Both the position numbers and the translations under genes were made by a program. From NCBI RefSeq assembly GCF_003047295.1, contig NZ_PZYZ01000007.1:243241-307240 (forward strand): a DNA stretch of 64,000 bases, in the 5' to 3' direction. Every line of letters begins with the position of its first letter. Within the stretch, counting starts at the first letter, position 1. The notes beneath the pieces are model-generated. The model worked only from the letters and a program-made list of their open reading frames with translations. It made no database searches and was not told where the DNA came from. Below, in pieces: positions 17,742-26,273 of the stretch. The DNA comes from Nocardioides sediminis (GTDB lineage Bacteria > Actinomycetota > Actinomycetes > Propionibacteriales > Nocardioidaceae).

Positions 17742-18356
17742 GTGATCACGCACGTGCTGCTCGACGCCGACGGCGTCCTCCAGGACCTGCCCGGCGGGTG
17801 GTACGCCGCGATGGAGCCCTTCCTCGGCGACCGGGCGCGGGAGTTCCTGCACCGGACGTGGGCCGACGAGCTGCCCACCCTCGCCGGCGACGGCGACTAC
17901 CTGCCGATGCTCGAGGCGAGCCTGCGCGAGTACGGCGTGACCACCCCCGTCGCCGAGGTCTACGCCGGCGTGTGGCACCGCATCGACGAGGTCGCCGCTT
18001 CGTTCGAGGTCGTCGCAGCGCTGCGCCGGGCCGGGTACGGCGTGCACCTCGCCACCAACCAGGAGCGCCACCGGGGCACCTACATGCACGACGTGCTGGG
18101 CTACCGGGACCGCTTCGACGTGAGCGCCTACTCGTGGCAGGTCGGCGTGGCCAAGCCGGACCCCGAGTTCTTCCGCCGCGTGGTGTCGCTGATCGGGGTG
18201 CCGGCGGGCGAGGTGCTCTTCGTCGACGACAGCGCAGCCAACGTGGAGGGGGCGCGGGCCGCCGGCCTGGTGGCCGAGCACTGGCACTTCGAGCGCGGCC
18301 CCGGCTCGCTGGTCGACCTCCTCGCCGCGCACGGGGTCCGGCTCGACACGCCGTGA
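17742..18356 (+). CDS. HAD-superfamily hydrolase
   Basis: A 204-residue HAD-like phosphatase. Motif I is LLDADGVLQD, with the nucleophile Asp in DADG. A helical cap follows (FLGDRAREFLHRTWADELPTL), then motif II ATNQE, motif III Lys in GVAKPDPEFFRR, and motif IV LFVDDSAANVEGARAAGL. The substrate is unknown. The GTG at 17742 is preferred over 17733 because TAGGGT lies 7 nt before it, and the earlier GTG is inside that hexamer. It diverges from the LysR-domain gene and precedes a small membrane protein gene. Confidence 0.85.
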   Translation: MITHVLLDADGVLQDLPGGWYAAMEPFLGDRAREFLHRTWADELPTLAGDGDYLPMLEASLREYGVTTPVAEVYAGVWHRIDEVAASFEVVAALRRAGYGVHLATNQERHRGTYMHDVLGYRDRFDVSAYSWQVGVAKPDPEFFRRVVSLIGVPAGEVLFVDDSAANVEGARAAGLVAEHWHFERGPGSLVDLLAAHGVRLDTP

Positions 18357-18386
18357 CCCCGGTCCCCGCGTCGTAGTGTCCGACCC

Positions 18387-18578
18387 ATGCTCTGGCTCCT
18401 GCTCGGCGCCCTGGTGGTCTTCTTCACGTGGTTCGGCGTGCTCCTGGAGCGCCGTTGGCGCCACGACCCCGACGGGCCCATGACCACCGACGCCCCCGGG
18501 GTGCCGGGCCTGGGCGAGGCGCCGGCGGGTGTGCACCACCGGATGGGCCCCTCGGGCCGGCCGCGCCGCGGCAGCTGA
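18387..18578 (+). CDS. Small single-pass membrane protein, unknown function
   Basis: A 63-residue protein with one N-terminal helix (MLWLLLGALVVFFTWFGVLL), then ERRWRHDPDGP and a Gly/Pro-rich cytosolic tail ending GRPRRGS. TAGTGT at 18374-18379 sits 7 nt before the ATG, so a leaderless transcript of its own is plausible. I do not recognise a family. Confidence 0.6.
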   Translation: MLWLLLGALVVFFTWFGVLLERRWRHDPDGPMTTDAPGVPGLGEAPAGVHHRMGPSGRPRRGS

Positions 18579-18590
18579 CCCTGCCCCGTC

Positions 18591-19430
18591 TCAGAGTCCC
18601 GGTCGTGACGACGGCACGGGCGCCCCGTCGCCGGGCGCGGGGTGTCCCTCGCGAGCGGCCGTGGTCTCGTGGCGCAGGAACGTGCCGATCTCCTCGATCG
18701 TGCTCATGAGGGGTGAGGGAAAGACGACGGTCGTGTTCTTGTCCACCCCCAGCTCCAGCAGGGTCTGGAGGTTGCGCAGCTGCAGGGCGAGCGGGTGGGC
18801 CATGATGATGTCGGAGGCCTCGCCGAGCCGACTGGCCGCGAGGTGCTCACCCTCGGCGTTGATGATCTTGGCCCGCTTCTCCCGCTCGGCCTCCGCCTCG
18901 CGCGCCATCGCCCGCTTCATCGTGTCCGGCAGCTGGATGTCCTTGAGCTCGACCAGGGTCACGTCCACGCCCCACTCGGTCGTCGTGCGGTCGAGGATGA
19001 GCCGGATGTCCTCGTTGATGCGGTCGGTCTTGGCGAGGCACTCGTCGAGCGTGTGCTGCCCTACGACGTTGCGCAGCGTCGTCTGCGCGATCTGGTTGAT
19101 GGCGACCTCGACGTTCTCGATCGCGACCACCGACTTCACGGCGTCCACCACCCGGTAGTAGGCGACCGCGGCGATGTCCACGCTCACGTTGTCCTTGGTG
19201 ATGATCCCCTGGGACTGGATGGGCAGCGTGACGATGCGCAGCGACACCTTGGTCAGCCGGTCGGCCACCGGGACGATCAGGTTGAGCCCCGGCCGGCGCT
19301 CCCCGCGCAGCCGCCCGAAGCGGAACAGCACCCCCCGCTCGTACTCCTTGACGATCTTCAGCGCGGCGGCGAGCACGGCCACTGCGACCACCACCACGAC
19401 GGCGAGGACGAGGAGTCCCGTGGCGCTCAT
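18591..19430 (-). CDS. Slipin / SPFH (band 7) domain protein
   Basis: A 279-residue stomatin-like protein. One N-terminal helix (GLLVLAVVVVVAVAVLAAAL) is followed by the SPFH domain: VKEYERGVLFRFGRLRGERRPGLNLIVPVADRLTKVSLRI, VSVDIAAVAYYRVVDAVKSVVAIENVEVAINQIAQTTLRNVVGQHTLDE. A coiled-coil segment comes next (MKRAMAREAEAEREKRAKIINAEGE), ending PSPLMSTIEEIGTFL. Such proteins oligomerise on the membrane and organise microdomains. The ATG at 19430 has a GGGAGG ribosome-binding site. It lies directly downstream of tRNA-Leu but beyond that gene's terminator. Confidence 0.9.
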   Translation of the reverse strand: MSATGLLVLAVVVVVAVAVLAAALKIVKEYERGVLFRFGRLRGERRPGLNLIVPVADRLTKVSLRIVTLPIQSQGIITKDNVSVDIAAVAYYRVVDAVKSVVAIENVEVAINQIAQTTLRNVVGQHTLDECLAKTDRINEDIRLILDRTTTEWGVDVTLVELKDIQLPDTMKRAMAREAEAEREKRAKIINAEGEHLAASRLGEASDIIMAHPLALQLRNLQTLLELGVDKNTTVVFPSPLMSTIEEIGTFLRHETTAAREGHPAPGDGAPVPSSRPGL

Positions 19431-19587
19431 CGCCGCCTCCCTTCGTCCCGTCCGGTACGACGGCGCGCCCACGGGCGCCCGTCCCCTCGAGTCTCGGCGC
19501 GTGGGGGCGAGGTGGCACAGGGTCCAAGGACCCGCGGGGGAGGGCCCGGCGGCACCGGCCGGTCGGTCCCGGGACGGCCCCCGAAAT

Positions 19588-19617
19588 GAACAAAAGGCCC
19601 CGTGGAGCCGGGGCCTT
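19588..19617 (-). terminator. Rho-independent terminator of tRNA-Leu
   Basis: A 9-bp stem, AAGGCCCCG paired with its complement across a 6-nt loop (19594-19617), is followed on the minus strand by TTTTGTT. It lies 7 nt past the tRNA 3' end. This is the best intrinsic terminator in the window. Confidence 0.85.
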
Positions 19618-19623
19618 CTGAGT

Positions 19624-19708
19624 GTCCGAGGGGGGACTTGAACCCCCACGCCCTAATACGGGCACTAGCACCTCAAGCTAGCGCGTCTGCCAATTCCGCC
19701 ACCCGGAC
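19624..19708 (-). tRNA. tRNA-Leu (anticodon GAG)
   Basis: An 85-nt class II tRNA with a long variable arm. The acceptor stem is GTCCGGG pairing with CTCGGAC (one G-T pair), the D-arm is GGCGGAATTGGCAGACGC, and the anticodon loop TTGAGGT gives GAG. The variable arm is TGCCCGTATTAGGGCGT and the T-arm GGGGGTTCAAGTCCCCC. CCA is not encoded. No integrase lies next to it, so it is not being used as an attachment site here. Confidence 0.97.
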
Positions 19709-19786
19709 GAGTGCTGGAGAACCGTAGCAAAACGCCCGGCCAACTCTCGAATCGGGGTGCCCTCGTCGCTGGGGCAGGATGGGGTC

Positions 19787-21136
19787 ATGGCTGACAACGT
19801 CTCGGACACCCCTCGCGACCCCGCCCACGACCCGGCCCACGACCCCGCGTCGGAGGTCGTCGACCTGTGTCGCGAGCTGATCCGGTTCGACACCTCCAAC
19901 TACGGCGAGGAGGAGGGTCCGGGCGAGCGCAAGGCGGCGGAGTACTGCGCCACGCTGCTCGGCGAGGTCGGCATCGAGTCGCGCCTCTACGAGTCCGAGC
20001 CGGGGCGCACGTCGCTGGTCGCGCGGTGGGGCGGGGCGTCCGGGTCGGGCAAGCCGCCGCTGCTCGTGCACGGCCACCTCGACGTCGTCCCCGCCGCGGC
20101 GGACGACTGGCAGGTCCACCCGTTCTCGGGCGAGGTGCAGGACGGCTTCGTGTGGGGTCGCGGCGCGGTCGACATGAAGGACTTCGACGCGATGCTGCTC
20201 AGCGTCGTACGCGCACGGGCCCGGGCCGGGCGGCTGCCCGACCGCGAGCTGGTCATCTGCCTCACCGCCGACGAGGAGGCGGGCGGGCACAAGGGGGCGC
20301 AGGTCATCGTCGAGCAGCACCCGGACGAGATCGCCGACTGCACGGAGGCGATCGGCGAGGTCGGCGGCTTCAGCGCCACCGTCCGCGGCCGCCGGGTCTA
20401 CCTCATCGAGGCCGCCGAGAAGGGGATGGCCTGGATGCGCCTCACCGCCCGCGGCCGGGCCGGGCATGGCTCGATGATCAACACCGACAACGCCGTCACC
20501 CGCCTCAGCGGCGCGGTCGCCCGGATCGGCGCGCACGAGTGGCCGGTCCGACTCACGCCGACCATGGAGGTGCTGCTCGCCAGCGTGGCCGACATCGCCG
20601 GCACCGAGGCGACGCCGGACAACGCGGCGGAGCTCATCGACGAGTTCGGCAGCGCCGCCCGCATGCTCGGCGCGGTCATCCGCAACACCGCCAACCCCAC
20701 CATGCTCGGTGCCGGCTACAAGGTCAACGTGATCCCGACCGAGGCGACCGCGCACGTGGACGGCCGCTTCCTGCCTGGTTACGAGGACGAGTTCTTCGAC
20801 ACCCTGCGCGAGCTGTGCGGCGAGGGGATCGACATCGACTTCCTGTCCCACCAGCAGCCGTGGGAGATGCGCTACGAGGGCCACCTGGTCGACGCGATGA
20901 CGCGCTCGCTCCTGGCGGAGGACCCGGACGCCGTGGTCGCGCCGTACCTCATGAGCGGTGGCACGGACGCCAAGCACTTCACCAAGCTCGGCATGAGGTC
21001 CTATGGCTTCGCGCCCCTGCGCCTGCCCGCGGACCTCGACTTCACCGCCCTCTTCCACGGCGTGGACGAGCGGGTGCCCGTCGACGCGCTGGAGTTCGGG
21101 GCGCGCGTGTTCGACCGGTTCCTCGACGAGCTCTGA
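19787..21136 (+). CDS. M20/M25/M40-family metallopeptidase
   Basis: A 449-residue zinc peptidase. Metal-binding motifs are LLVHGHLDVVPAA (His and Asp), WGRGAVDMKDFDA, LTADEEAGGHKGA (catalytic Glu pair), EVGG, and a C-terminal GTDAKHF with a His ligand. The lid/dimerisation domain begins at KGMAWMRLTARGRAGHGSMI. The family includes dipeptidases, aminoacylases and desuccinylases; the actual substrate is unknown. The N-terminus contains a DPAHDPAHDPA repeat. The ATG at 19787 has CAGGAT 6 nt upstream, a variant of the leaderless -10 pattern. Confidence 0.9.
   Translation: MADNVSDTPRDPAHDPAHDPASEVVDLCRELIRFDTSNYGEEEGPGERKAAEYCATLLGEVGIESRLYESEPGRTSLVARWGGASGSGKPPLLVHGHLDVVPAAADDWQVHPFSGEVQDGFVWGRGAVDMKDFDAMLLSVVRARARAGRLPDRELVICLTADEEAGGHKGAQVIVEQHPDEIADCTEAIGEVGGFSATVRGRRVYLIEAAEKGMAWMRLTARGRAGHGSMINTDNAVTRLSGAVARIGAHEWPVRLTPTMEVLLASVADIAGTEATPDNAAELIDEFGSAARMLGAVIRNTANPTMLGAGYKVNVIPTEATAHVDGRFLPGYEDEFFDTLRELCGEGIDIDFLSHQQPWEMRYEGHLVDAMTRSLLAEDPDAVVAPYLMSGGTDAKHFTKLGMRSYGFAPLRLPADLDFTALFHGVDERVPVDALEFGARVFDRFLDEL
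19817..19849. repeat. 12-bp tandem repeats in the M20 peptidase N-terminus
   Basis: Units of gaccccgcccac begin at 19817, 19829 and 19841 (the last partial), encoding DPAH-DPAH-DPAS. The period preserves the frame. Confidence 0.8.
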
Positions 21137-21143
21137 GCACTGG

Positions 21144-21182
21144 GTGTGGGATCAGTGCCACCAGGTGACACCGATCCCACAC
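21144..21182. terminator. Bidirectional hairpin between convergent genes
   Basis: GTGTGGGATC (21144-21153) pairs perfectly with GATCCCACAC (21173-21182), and the 19-nt interior adds GTG/CAC pairing. It lies between the M20 peptidase stop and the stop of the DUF5703 gene. It has no T-tract, so it is a non-canonical terminator candidate for both strands. Confidence 0.6.
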
Positions 21183-21410
21183 TCAGCCGGCCCAGAGGGT
21201 GAGCCGCTGGCGGATGATCTTGCGGCGCAGCACCACGCGGCGTACGCCGTCGTTGCCGATCCGCAGGCGGTCGAGCTCCCAGCCGCCGTGCTCGGCCCGG
21301 TCCACGAGCAACCGGGTGACGACGCTGCGGGAGAAGTCGCGGGGGAGGGTGAGGGTCTCGAACTCCCACTCCACCCCGTTCCGCGGCGGACGGCGGTGCA
21401 CGCGGGTCAT
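21183..21410 (-). CDS. DUF5703-family small protein
   Basis: A 75-residue basic protein, MTRVHRRPPRNGVEWEF followed by ETLTLPRDFSRSVVTRLLVDRAEHGGWELDRLRIGNDGVRRVVLRRKIIRQR. The pattern of an 'EYE' start and GGWEL...R....G.RR..LRRKI is that of the actinobacterial DUF5703 family, with no known function. The ATG at 21410 overlaps the aldo/keto reductase stop (ATGA), so the two are translationally coupled. Confidence 0.75.
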   Translation of the reverse strand: MTRVHRRPPRNGVEWEFETLTLPRDFSRSVVTRLLVDRAEHGGWELDRLRIGNDGVRRVVLRRKIIRQRLTLWAG

Positions 21411-22357
21411 CAGTCGCCGCTCACGTCGTCGAGTGCCTCCACGATCTCGCGGGGCAGCGTGAGCTCCTCGACGCCGAGGGCGCCCTTCAGCTGGGTGCCC
21501 GTGCGGGCACCGACGATCGGGGCGGTCACGCCGGGGCGGTCGCGCACCCAGACGAGGGCCACCTCCAGCGGGCTCCAGCCCAGCCCGTCGGCGGCACGGG
21601 CCACGGCCTCGACGATGCCGCGGGCGCGCTCGTCGAGGTAGACGCCGACGAAGCGCCCGAAGTGCTCGGTCGCGGCCCGGGAGTCCGAAGGGGTGCCCGA
21701 GCGGTACTTGCCCGTCAGCACGCCCCGGCCGAGCGGGGACCACGGCAGGACGCCCAGCCCGAGGGCCTGCGCTGCGGGGACGACCTCGTGCTCGACGGCG
21801 CGGTTGAGCAGGGAGTACTCGACCTGGGTGGAGGCCAGCGTGGCCCGACCCGGCACCGCACGCTGCCAGGTGGCGGCCTGCGCGGTCTGCCAGCCGGAGT
21901 AGTTGGACACCCCGACGTACGACGCCCTGCCGGACGTGATCGCCAGGTCCAGGGCGGTCAGGGTCTCCTCGATCGGGGTCTCGTCGGTCCAGACGTGCAC
22001 CTGCCACAGGTCGACGTGGTCGACGCCGAGCCTCTTCAGCGATGCGTCGAGCGAGGTGAGGAGGTGCCCGCGGGACGTGTCGGTGACCCGCTCACCCGTG
22101 CGCCGGGAGATGCCGGCCTTGGTCGCCAGCACGACCTCGTCGCGCGCCACCACGTCACCGATGAGGGTGCCGATCAGCTCCTCGCTGGCGCCGTCGCCGT
22201 AGCCGGCCGCCGTGTCGACCAGCGTGCCGCCCGCCTCGGCGAAGGCGATGAGCTGGTCGCGCGCCTCGTGCTCGTCGGTGTCGCGTCCCCAGGTCATCGT
22301 GCCGAGACCGAGCCGGGAGACCTTCAGGCCGGTCGAGCCGAGCGAACGCTGCTGCAT
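21410..22357 (-). CDS. Aldo/keto reductase
   Basis: A 315-residue NADPH-dependent oxidoreductase with the TIM-barrel AKR fold. It begins MQQRSLGSTGLKVSRLGLGTMTWG. Catalytic positions are Asp and Tyr in LVDTAAGYGDG, Lys in VVLATKAG, and His in DLWQVHVWTDETP; the cofactor region is GARTGTQLKGAL. The physiological substrate is unknown. I use the ATG at 22357, where TAATCT (22365-22370) lies 7 nt upstream, rather than the ORF-extending ATG at 22375, which is upstream of that hexamer. It is coupled to the DUF5703 gene. Confidence 0.9.
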   Translation of the reverse strand: MQQRSLGSTGLKVSRLGLGTMTWGRDTDEHEARDQLIAFAEAGGTLVDTAAGYGDGASEELIGTLIGDVVARDEVVLATKAGISRRTGERVTDTSRGHLLTSLDASLKRLGVDHVDLWQVHVWTDETPIEETLTALDLAITSGRASYVGVSNYSGWQTAQAATWQRAVPGRATLASTQVEYSLLNRAVEHEVVPAAQALGLGVLPWSPLGRGVLTGKYRSGTPSDSRAATEHFGRFVGVYLDERARGIVEAVARAADGLGWSPLEVALVWVRDRPGVTAPIVGARTGTQLKGALGVEELTLPREIVEALDDVSGD

Positions 22358-22434
22358 GCGGCAGAGATTAGTCATGGCCGCCTCGGCGGGGCCTCCGGCT
22401 CGCCGCAGGCGGCGCCCCCGTAGGCTCCTGCGCC

Positions 22435-23256
22435 GTGGATCTCATCAAGGCCGTCGTCCTCGGCACCATCCAGGGACTGACCGAGTTCCTGCCGATCTCC
22501 AGCAGTGCGCACCTGCGCATCTTCCCCGATCTCTTCGGCTGGGGCGACCCGGGCGCCGCCTTCACCGCGGTGATCCAGATCGGCACCGAGCTGGCCGTCC
22601 TCATCTACTTCCGCAAGGACATCTGGCGCATCGGCCGGGCGTGGGTGCTCTCGCTGTTCAAGCCCGAGTGGCGCGGCCAGTTCGACGCCCGGATGGGGTG
22701 GTTCATCATCATCGGCTCGCTGCCGATCGTGGTGCTGGGCGTGCTGCTCAAGGACATCATCGAGGACGACTTCCGCAACCTGTGGATCATCGGCACCACG
22801 CTGATCGTGATGGGCATCGTGCTGGGCCTGGCCGACCGCTTCAGCAGCGACGACCGCGAGATCAGGCAGATCACCATCAAGGACGCCGTCCTGATGGGCA
22901 TGGCGCAGGCGCTGGCGCTCATCCCGGGCGTCTCCCGCTCCGGGGCGACGATCTCGATGGGCCGCGTGCTGGGCTTCCAGCGCGAGGCCGCGACCCGCTA
23001 CGCCTTCCTGCTCGCCATCCCCGCCGTCGTCGGCGCGGGCCTGTTCGAGCTCAAGGAGATCCCCGGCGGGGACAACGCCTACGGCTGGGGTCCGACGATC
23101 GTGGCCACCGTCGTGTCGTTCCTCGTGGGGTACGCCGCGATCGCCTGGCTGCTGCGCTACGTGTCGACCAACTCCTACACGCCGTTCGTGATCTACCGCG
23201 TCGCCCTGGGCACCGCGACGCTCCTGCTGGTCAGCGCGGGCGTGCTGACCGCCTGA
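22435..23256 (+). CDS. uppP: Undecaprenyl-diphosphatase
   Basis: A 273-residue integral membrane enzyme (BacA/UppP family) that converts undecaprenyl diphosphate to the monophosphate, recycling the lipid carrier for peptidoglycan synthesis. Motif 1 is QGLTEFLPISSSAHL, and motif 2 is PGVSRSGATISMGRVLGFQREAATRYAFLLAIPAV. Eight helices are expected. The GTG start is preceded by TAGGCT at 22421-22426, 8 nt upstream. Its end overlaps the convergent MFS gene by 26 bp. Confidence 0.95.
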   Translation: MDLIKAVVLGTIQGLTEFLPISSSAHLRIFPDLFGWGDPGAAFTAVIQIGTELAVLIYFRKDIWRIGRAWVLSLFKPEWRGQFDARMGWFIIIGSLPIVVLGVLLKDIIEDDFRNLWIIGTTLIVMGIVLGLADRFSSDDREIRQITIKDAVLMGMAQALALIPGVSRSGATISMGRVLGFQREAATRYAFLLAIPAVVGAGLFELKEIPGGDNAYGWGPTIVATVVSFLVGYAAIAWLLRYVSTNSYTPFVIYRVALGTATLLLVSAGVLTA

Positions 23257-24490
23257 ACGTCCGCACCAGCAGCACCAGGGCAGCGACCTGGCTGACGGCC
23301 ACGACCACCACCAGCGCGGTGAGCGACCGGTCGTAGAGCCAGCCCGCCCCGGCACCGCCCACGATCGCGAGCAGGCCCTGGATGCCGGCGAACACGCCGT
23401 ACGCCGTCGCCCGGCGCGGCGCGTCCACGAGGTCGGCGACCGCCGCCTTGACGGTGGAGTCCTGGACGCCGTGGGCGAAGCCCCACACGACGACGCCGGC
23501 GACCACGAGGGCCGGCGTGGGGCCGAGGGCGAGGGCCGGCACGAGGGCGACCAGCACGGGCACCACCAGCAGGATGCGGGCGCCGAGCCGGTCGTAGGTC
23601 CAGCCGACGAGCAGCGCGGCCACGGCCTCGACCGCCATCGCGCCGGCGTAGACCAGGGGCACGGCCGCGACCGGGACGATCCCGTCGACCGTGAGGTGGT
23701 AGCCGATGATGCCGAAGGTCACCAGGGCGCCGGTCGTCAGGGACGCGGCGACCGCGTAGGCGAAGAAGTCGCGCGGCAGGCCGGCCCCGACTGCGTCGGC
23801 CCACCACCCCCGGGACGGTCCGGCGGCCGGGGCGGTCCCCTGCGTCGATCCCTGCGTCGATCCCGGCGTGGCGTCGTACACCGACGGGTCCGGGACCTTC
23901 AGCCGCAGGGCGAGCAGCAGCGCCATGGCGACGGCGCCCGGGATCGCGAGCACCGCCATCCCGGCCCAGAGCGTCGACGCCGCCACCACGGCGGCCACCA
24001 GCAGCGGTCCCGCGAACGCGCCCACCTGGTCCAGCGCCTTGTGCACCCCGAAGCCGCGCCCCCGTCCCACGGCGCCGGCCACGTGGGCGAGCAGCGCCGA
24101 CTTCGAGGGCGACCGCACCGCCTTGCCGAGACGCTCGAGCAGGATCATGGTGACCGCGAACGCGAGGCCGGCCGCGCCGAGGCGGGGGCTCAGGAAGAGC
24201 AGCGGCACGCACACCGCGGTGAGCCCGTAGCCCACGATCGTGAGGGTCCAGTAGCGCCCCGTCCGGTCCGCCACCGGCCCGAAGACCAGCCGCAGCACCA
24301 GCGCCATGGCCTCGCCCGCGCCGGTGACCAGGCCCACGACTGCCGCCGAGGCGCCGAGCGCGGCCAGCACCGGCCCGTACATCGACCGGGCGCCCTCGTA
24401 GACCATGTCGGCGGCCAGGCTGACGAACCCGAACCACCACACCACCCGCCAGGCGCCGAGCCGGGGCGGCGACGTCTCGCTCAGAGCCAT
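23231..24490 (-). CDS. MFS transporter
   Basis: A 419-residue transporter with 12 predicted helices. The conserved loop GPVADRTGRYWTL lies between helices 2 and 3, and the equivalent GWTYDRLGARILL lies in the C-half. The central cytosolic loop contains a 12-bp repeat (GSTQGSTQG). The substrate is unknown; the overall pattern resembles drug-efflux-like or sugar-phosphate-like MFS members in actinobacteria. The ATG at 24490 overlaps the corA stop by 10 bp, so the two genes form an operon. Confidence 0.85.
   Translation of the reverse strand: MALSETSPPRLGAWRVVWWFGFVSLAADMVYEGARSMYGPVLAALGASAAVVGLVTGAGEAMALVLRLVFGPVADRTGRYWTLTIVGYGLTAVCVPLLFLSPRLGAAGLAFAVTMILLERLGKAVRSPSKSALLAHVAGAVGRGRGFGVHKALDQVGAFAGPLLVAAVVAASTLWAGMAVLAIPGAVAMALLLALRLKVPDPSVYDATPGSTQGSTQGTAPAAGPSRGWWADAVGAGLPRDFFAYAVAASLTTGALVTFGIIGYHLTVDGIVPVAAVPLVYAGAMAVEAVAALLVGWTYDRLGARILLVVPVLVALVPALALGPTPALVVAGVVVWGFAHGVQDSTVKAAVADLVDAPRRATAYGVFAGIQGLLAIVGGAGAGWLYDRSLTALVVVVAVSQVAALVLLVRTFRRSARPR
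23841..23864. repeat. Two perfect 12-bp tandem repeats in the MFS gene
   Basis: tgcgtcgatccc occurs twice in direct succession, in the sequence coding for the central loop (GSTQ-GSTQ on the minus strand). Confidence 0.8.
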
Positions 24491-25458
24491 CCCGACTTCT
24501 TGAAGAACCACAGCAGCACCGCCGAGACCCCGACCATCAGCGCGAGGGCGAACGGGTAGCCGTAGGTCCAGTCCAGCTCGGGCATGTGCGTGAAGTTCAT
24601 GCCGTAGATCCCGGCGATCAGGGTGGGTACGACGACCAGTGCGGCGCCGGCGGAGATCTTGCGCATGTCCTCGTTCTGCTGCACCGAGATGCGGGCCAGG
24701 TGGGCGTCGAACGCGGTGGACAGCAGGACGTCGAGGTTGTCGATGACCTCCGAGACGCGCTGGAGGTGGTCGGCGACGTCCCGGAAGTAGGTGGCGGTCT
24801 CCTCGTCGATGCCGGTGACCTCTGCCGTGGCGAAGCGCCGCATCGGCTCGCGCAGGGGCATGACGGCGCGGCGCACCTCCGCGATCTCGCGCTTGAGGAC
24901 GTAGATCCGTGAGGAGTCATCGGTGCGGGCGGGGGAGAAGACCGACTCCTCGACCTCGTCGACGTCGATCTCCAGCGACGCCCCGACCTTCTCGTACTCG
25001 TCGACCACCCGGTCGCAGATCGCGTACATGACCGCCATCGGACCGTGCTTGAGCACCTTGGCCCGCTGCTCGAGGTCGCGACGCGCGGTGGCCAGGTCGA
25101 TGCCCGCGCCGTGGCGGACGGTGACCACGAAGTCGGGTCCGACGAAGAGGTTGATCTCGCCGGTCTCGACCGCGTCCTGCTCGTCGACGTACCAGAGCGT
25201 CTTGAGCACGAGGAACAGCGTGTTGCCGTAGCGCTCGACCTTGGGACGCTGGTGGGAGTCGCCGGCGTCCTCGACCGCCAGGGGGTGCAGGTCGAAGGTG
25301 GCGGCGATCTGCCGCAGCTCCTCGCCGGAGGGGTCGTGGATCCCGACCCACTGGAAGTCGCCGACGCCGCACGGCACGCGGGCGTGCCCCAGGCTGGGGT
25401 CCCCGTCCCCGAGCGGGACCCGGACGCCCTCGTGGTAGAGCGCGTTGTCGACGATCAC
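24481..25458 (-). CDS. corA: CorA-family Mg2+/Co2+ transporter
   Basis: A 325-residue pentameric cation channel. The large N-terminal cytosolic domain (FQWVGIHDPSGEELRQIAATFDLHPLAVEDAGDSHQRPKVERYG) is followed by long helices. The C-terminal two-helix pore carries the signature GIYGMNF (GMN motif) followed by TYGYPFALALMVGVSAVLLWFFKK. This is the family's normal length. The GTG at 25458 has TAGCCT at 25465-25470, 6 nt upstream, so a leaderless mRNA is likely. The downstream MFS gene starts inside its 3' end. Confidence 0.93.
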   Translation of the reverse strand: MIVDNALYHEGVRVPLGDGDPSLGHARVPCGVGDFQWVGIHDPSGEELRQIAATFDLHPLAVEDAGDSHQRPKVERYGNTLFLVLKTLWYVDEQDAVETGEINLFVGPDFVVTVRHGAGIDLATARRDLEQRAKVLKHGPMAVMYAICDRVVDEYEKVGASLEIDVDEVEESVFSPARTDDSSRIYVLKREIAEVRRAVMPLREPMRRFATAEVTGIDEETATYFRDVADHLQRVSEVIDNLDVLLSTAFDAHLARISVQQNEDMRKISAGAALVVVPTLIAGIYGMNFTHMPELDWTYGYPFALALMVGVSAVLLWFFKKSGWL

Positions 25459-25534
25459 TGCGTCAGGCTAGTGGCAACGGGCCCTCGAGCGAGCGCCACG
25501 GCTCCGCCGCCACGCTGCCGCTACTGTCACCGGC

Positions 25535-26263
25535 ATGGCCACCGTCATCCTCGTCCGCCACGGCCGCACGACCGCCAACGCCACCGGCGTGCTCGCCGGT
25601 CGGCTGCCCGGCGTCAGGCTGGACGAGCGGGGCACCGAGCAGGCGGCCGCGACGGCCCAGCGGCTCGCCTCCGTGCGGCTCGTGGCGGCGGTCTCCAGCC
25701 CGCTCGAGCGGTGCAAGCAGACGACCCGGGCGATCACCGCCGCGCAGGCCGGCGAGCTGGCCGTCACGACCGACCGCCGGATCAGCGAGTGCGACTACGG
25801 CGAGTGGCAGGGGCGCGCCCTCAAGGACCTCGCCAAGGAGCCGCTGTGGAAGGTCGTGCAGTCGCACCCGTCCGCGGCGGCCTTCCCCGGCGGCGAGTCC
25901 ATGCGCGCCATGCAGGACCGCGCGGTGGAGGCCGTGCGCCGGCACGACCGGCTGGTCGAGGAGGAGCACGGCCCGGGCGGCGTGTGGCTGGCGGTCAGCC
26001 ACGGAGACGTCATCAAGGCGATCCTGGCCGACGCGCTCGGCACCCACCTCGACCTGTTCCAGCGCATCCAGGTCGACCCCGCCTCGGTCTCCATCGTGCG
26101 CTACACCGAGTCGCGCCCCTACGTGCTCGGCACCAACACCTCAGCGGGGGACCTCTCGTGGCTCACGCCCCCGGCCAGGAAGCGGTCCTCGAGGCGCCGT
26201 CGTACGTCGGACGCACCGGTCGGCGGCGGTGCCGGACCGGACACGTCCCCGGCCGGGTCCTAG
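25535..26263 (+). CDS. Histidine phosphatase, MSMEG_4193 family
   Basis: A 242-residue protein of the phosphoglycerate mutase-like fold. The catalytic RHG motif is VILVRHGRTTANATGVLAGR; further residues are SSPLERCKQTT, the Glu in ISECDYGEWQGR and the second His in WLAVSHGDVIKAILAD. It is the MSMEG_4193-type 'phosphomutase' usually found upstream of mshC in actinobacteria; its substrate is not established. TACTGT lies 7 nt before the ATG. Its TAG stop is part of the TAGGGT -10 of the next gene. Confidence 0.88.
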   Translation: MATVILVRHGRTTANATGVLAGRLPGVRLDERGTEQAAATAQRLASVRLVAAVSSPLERCKQTTRAITAAQAGELAVTTDRRISECDYGEWQGRALKDLAKEPLWKVVQSHPSAAAFPGGESMRAMQDRAVEAVRRHDRLVEEEHGPGGVWLAVSHGDVIKAILADALGTHLDLFQRIQVDPASVSIVRYTESRPYVLGTNTSAGDLSWLTPPARKRSSRRRRTSDAPVGGGAGPDTSPAGS

Positions 26264-26266
26264 GGT
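26261..26266 (+). promoter_or_regulatory. -10 element that contains the upstream stop codon
   Basis: TAGGGT lies 7 nt before the ATG of the DUF3090 gene, and its first three bases are the stop codon of the histidine phosphatase gene. Promoter and coding sequence are thus fused. It implies an internal leaderless promoter within the mycothiol neighbourhood operon. Confidence 0.55.
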
Positions 26267-26273
26267 GAGTGGC

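Noticed and set aside
19624..19708. tRNA-Leu as an integration site of a mobile element
   Set aside because: No integrase, direct repeat of the tRNA end or foreign gene block lies on either side.
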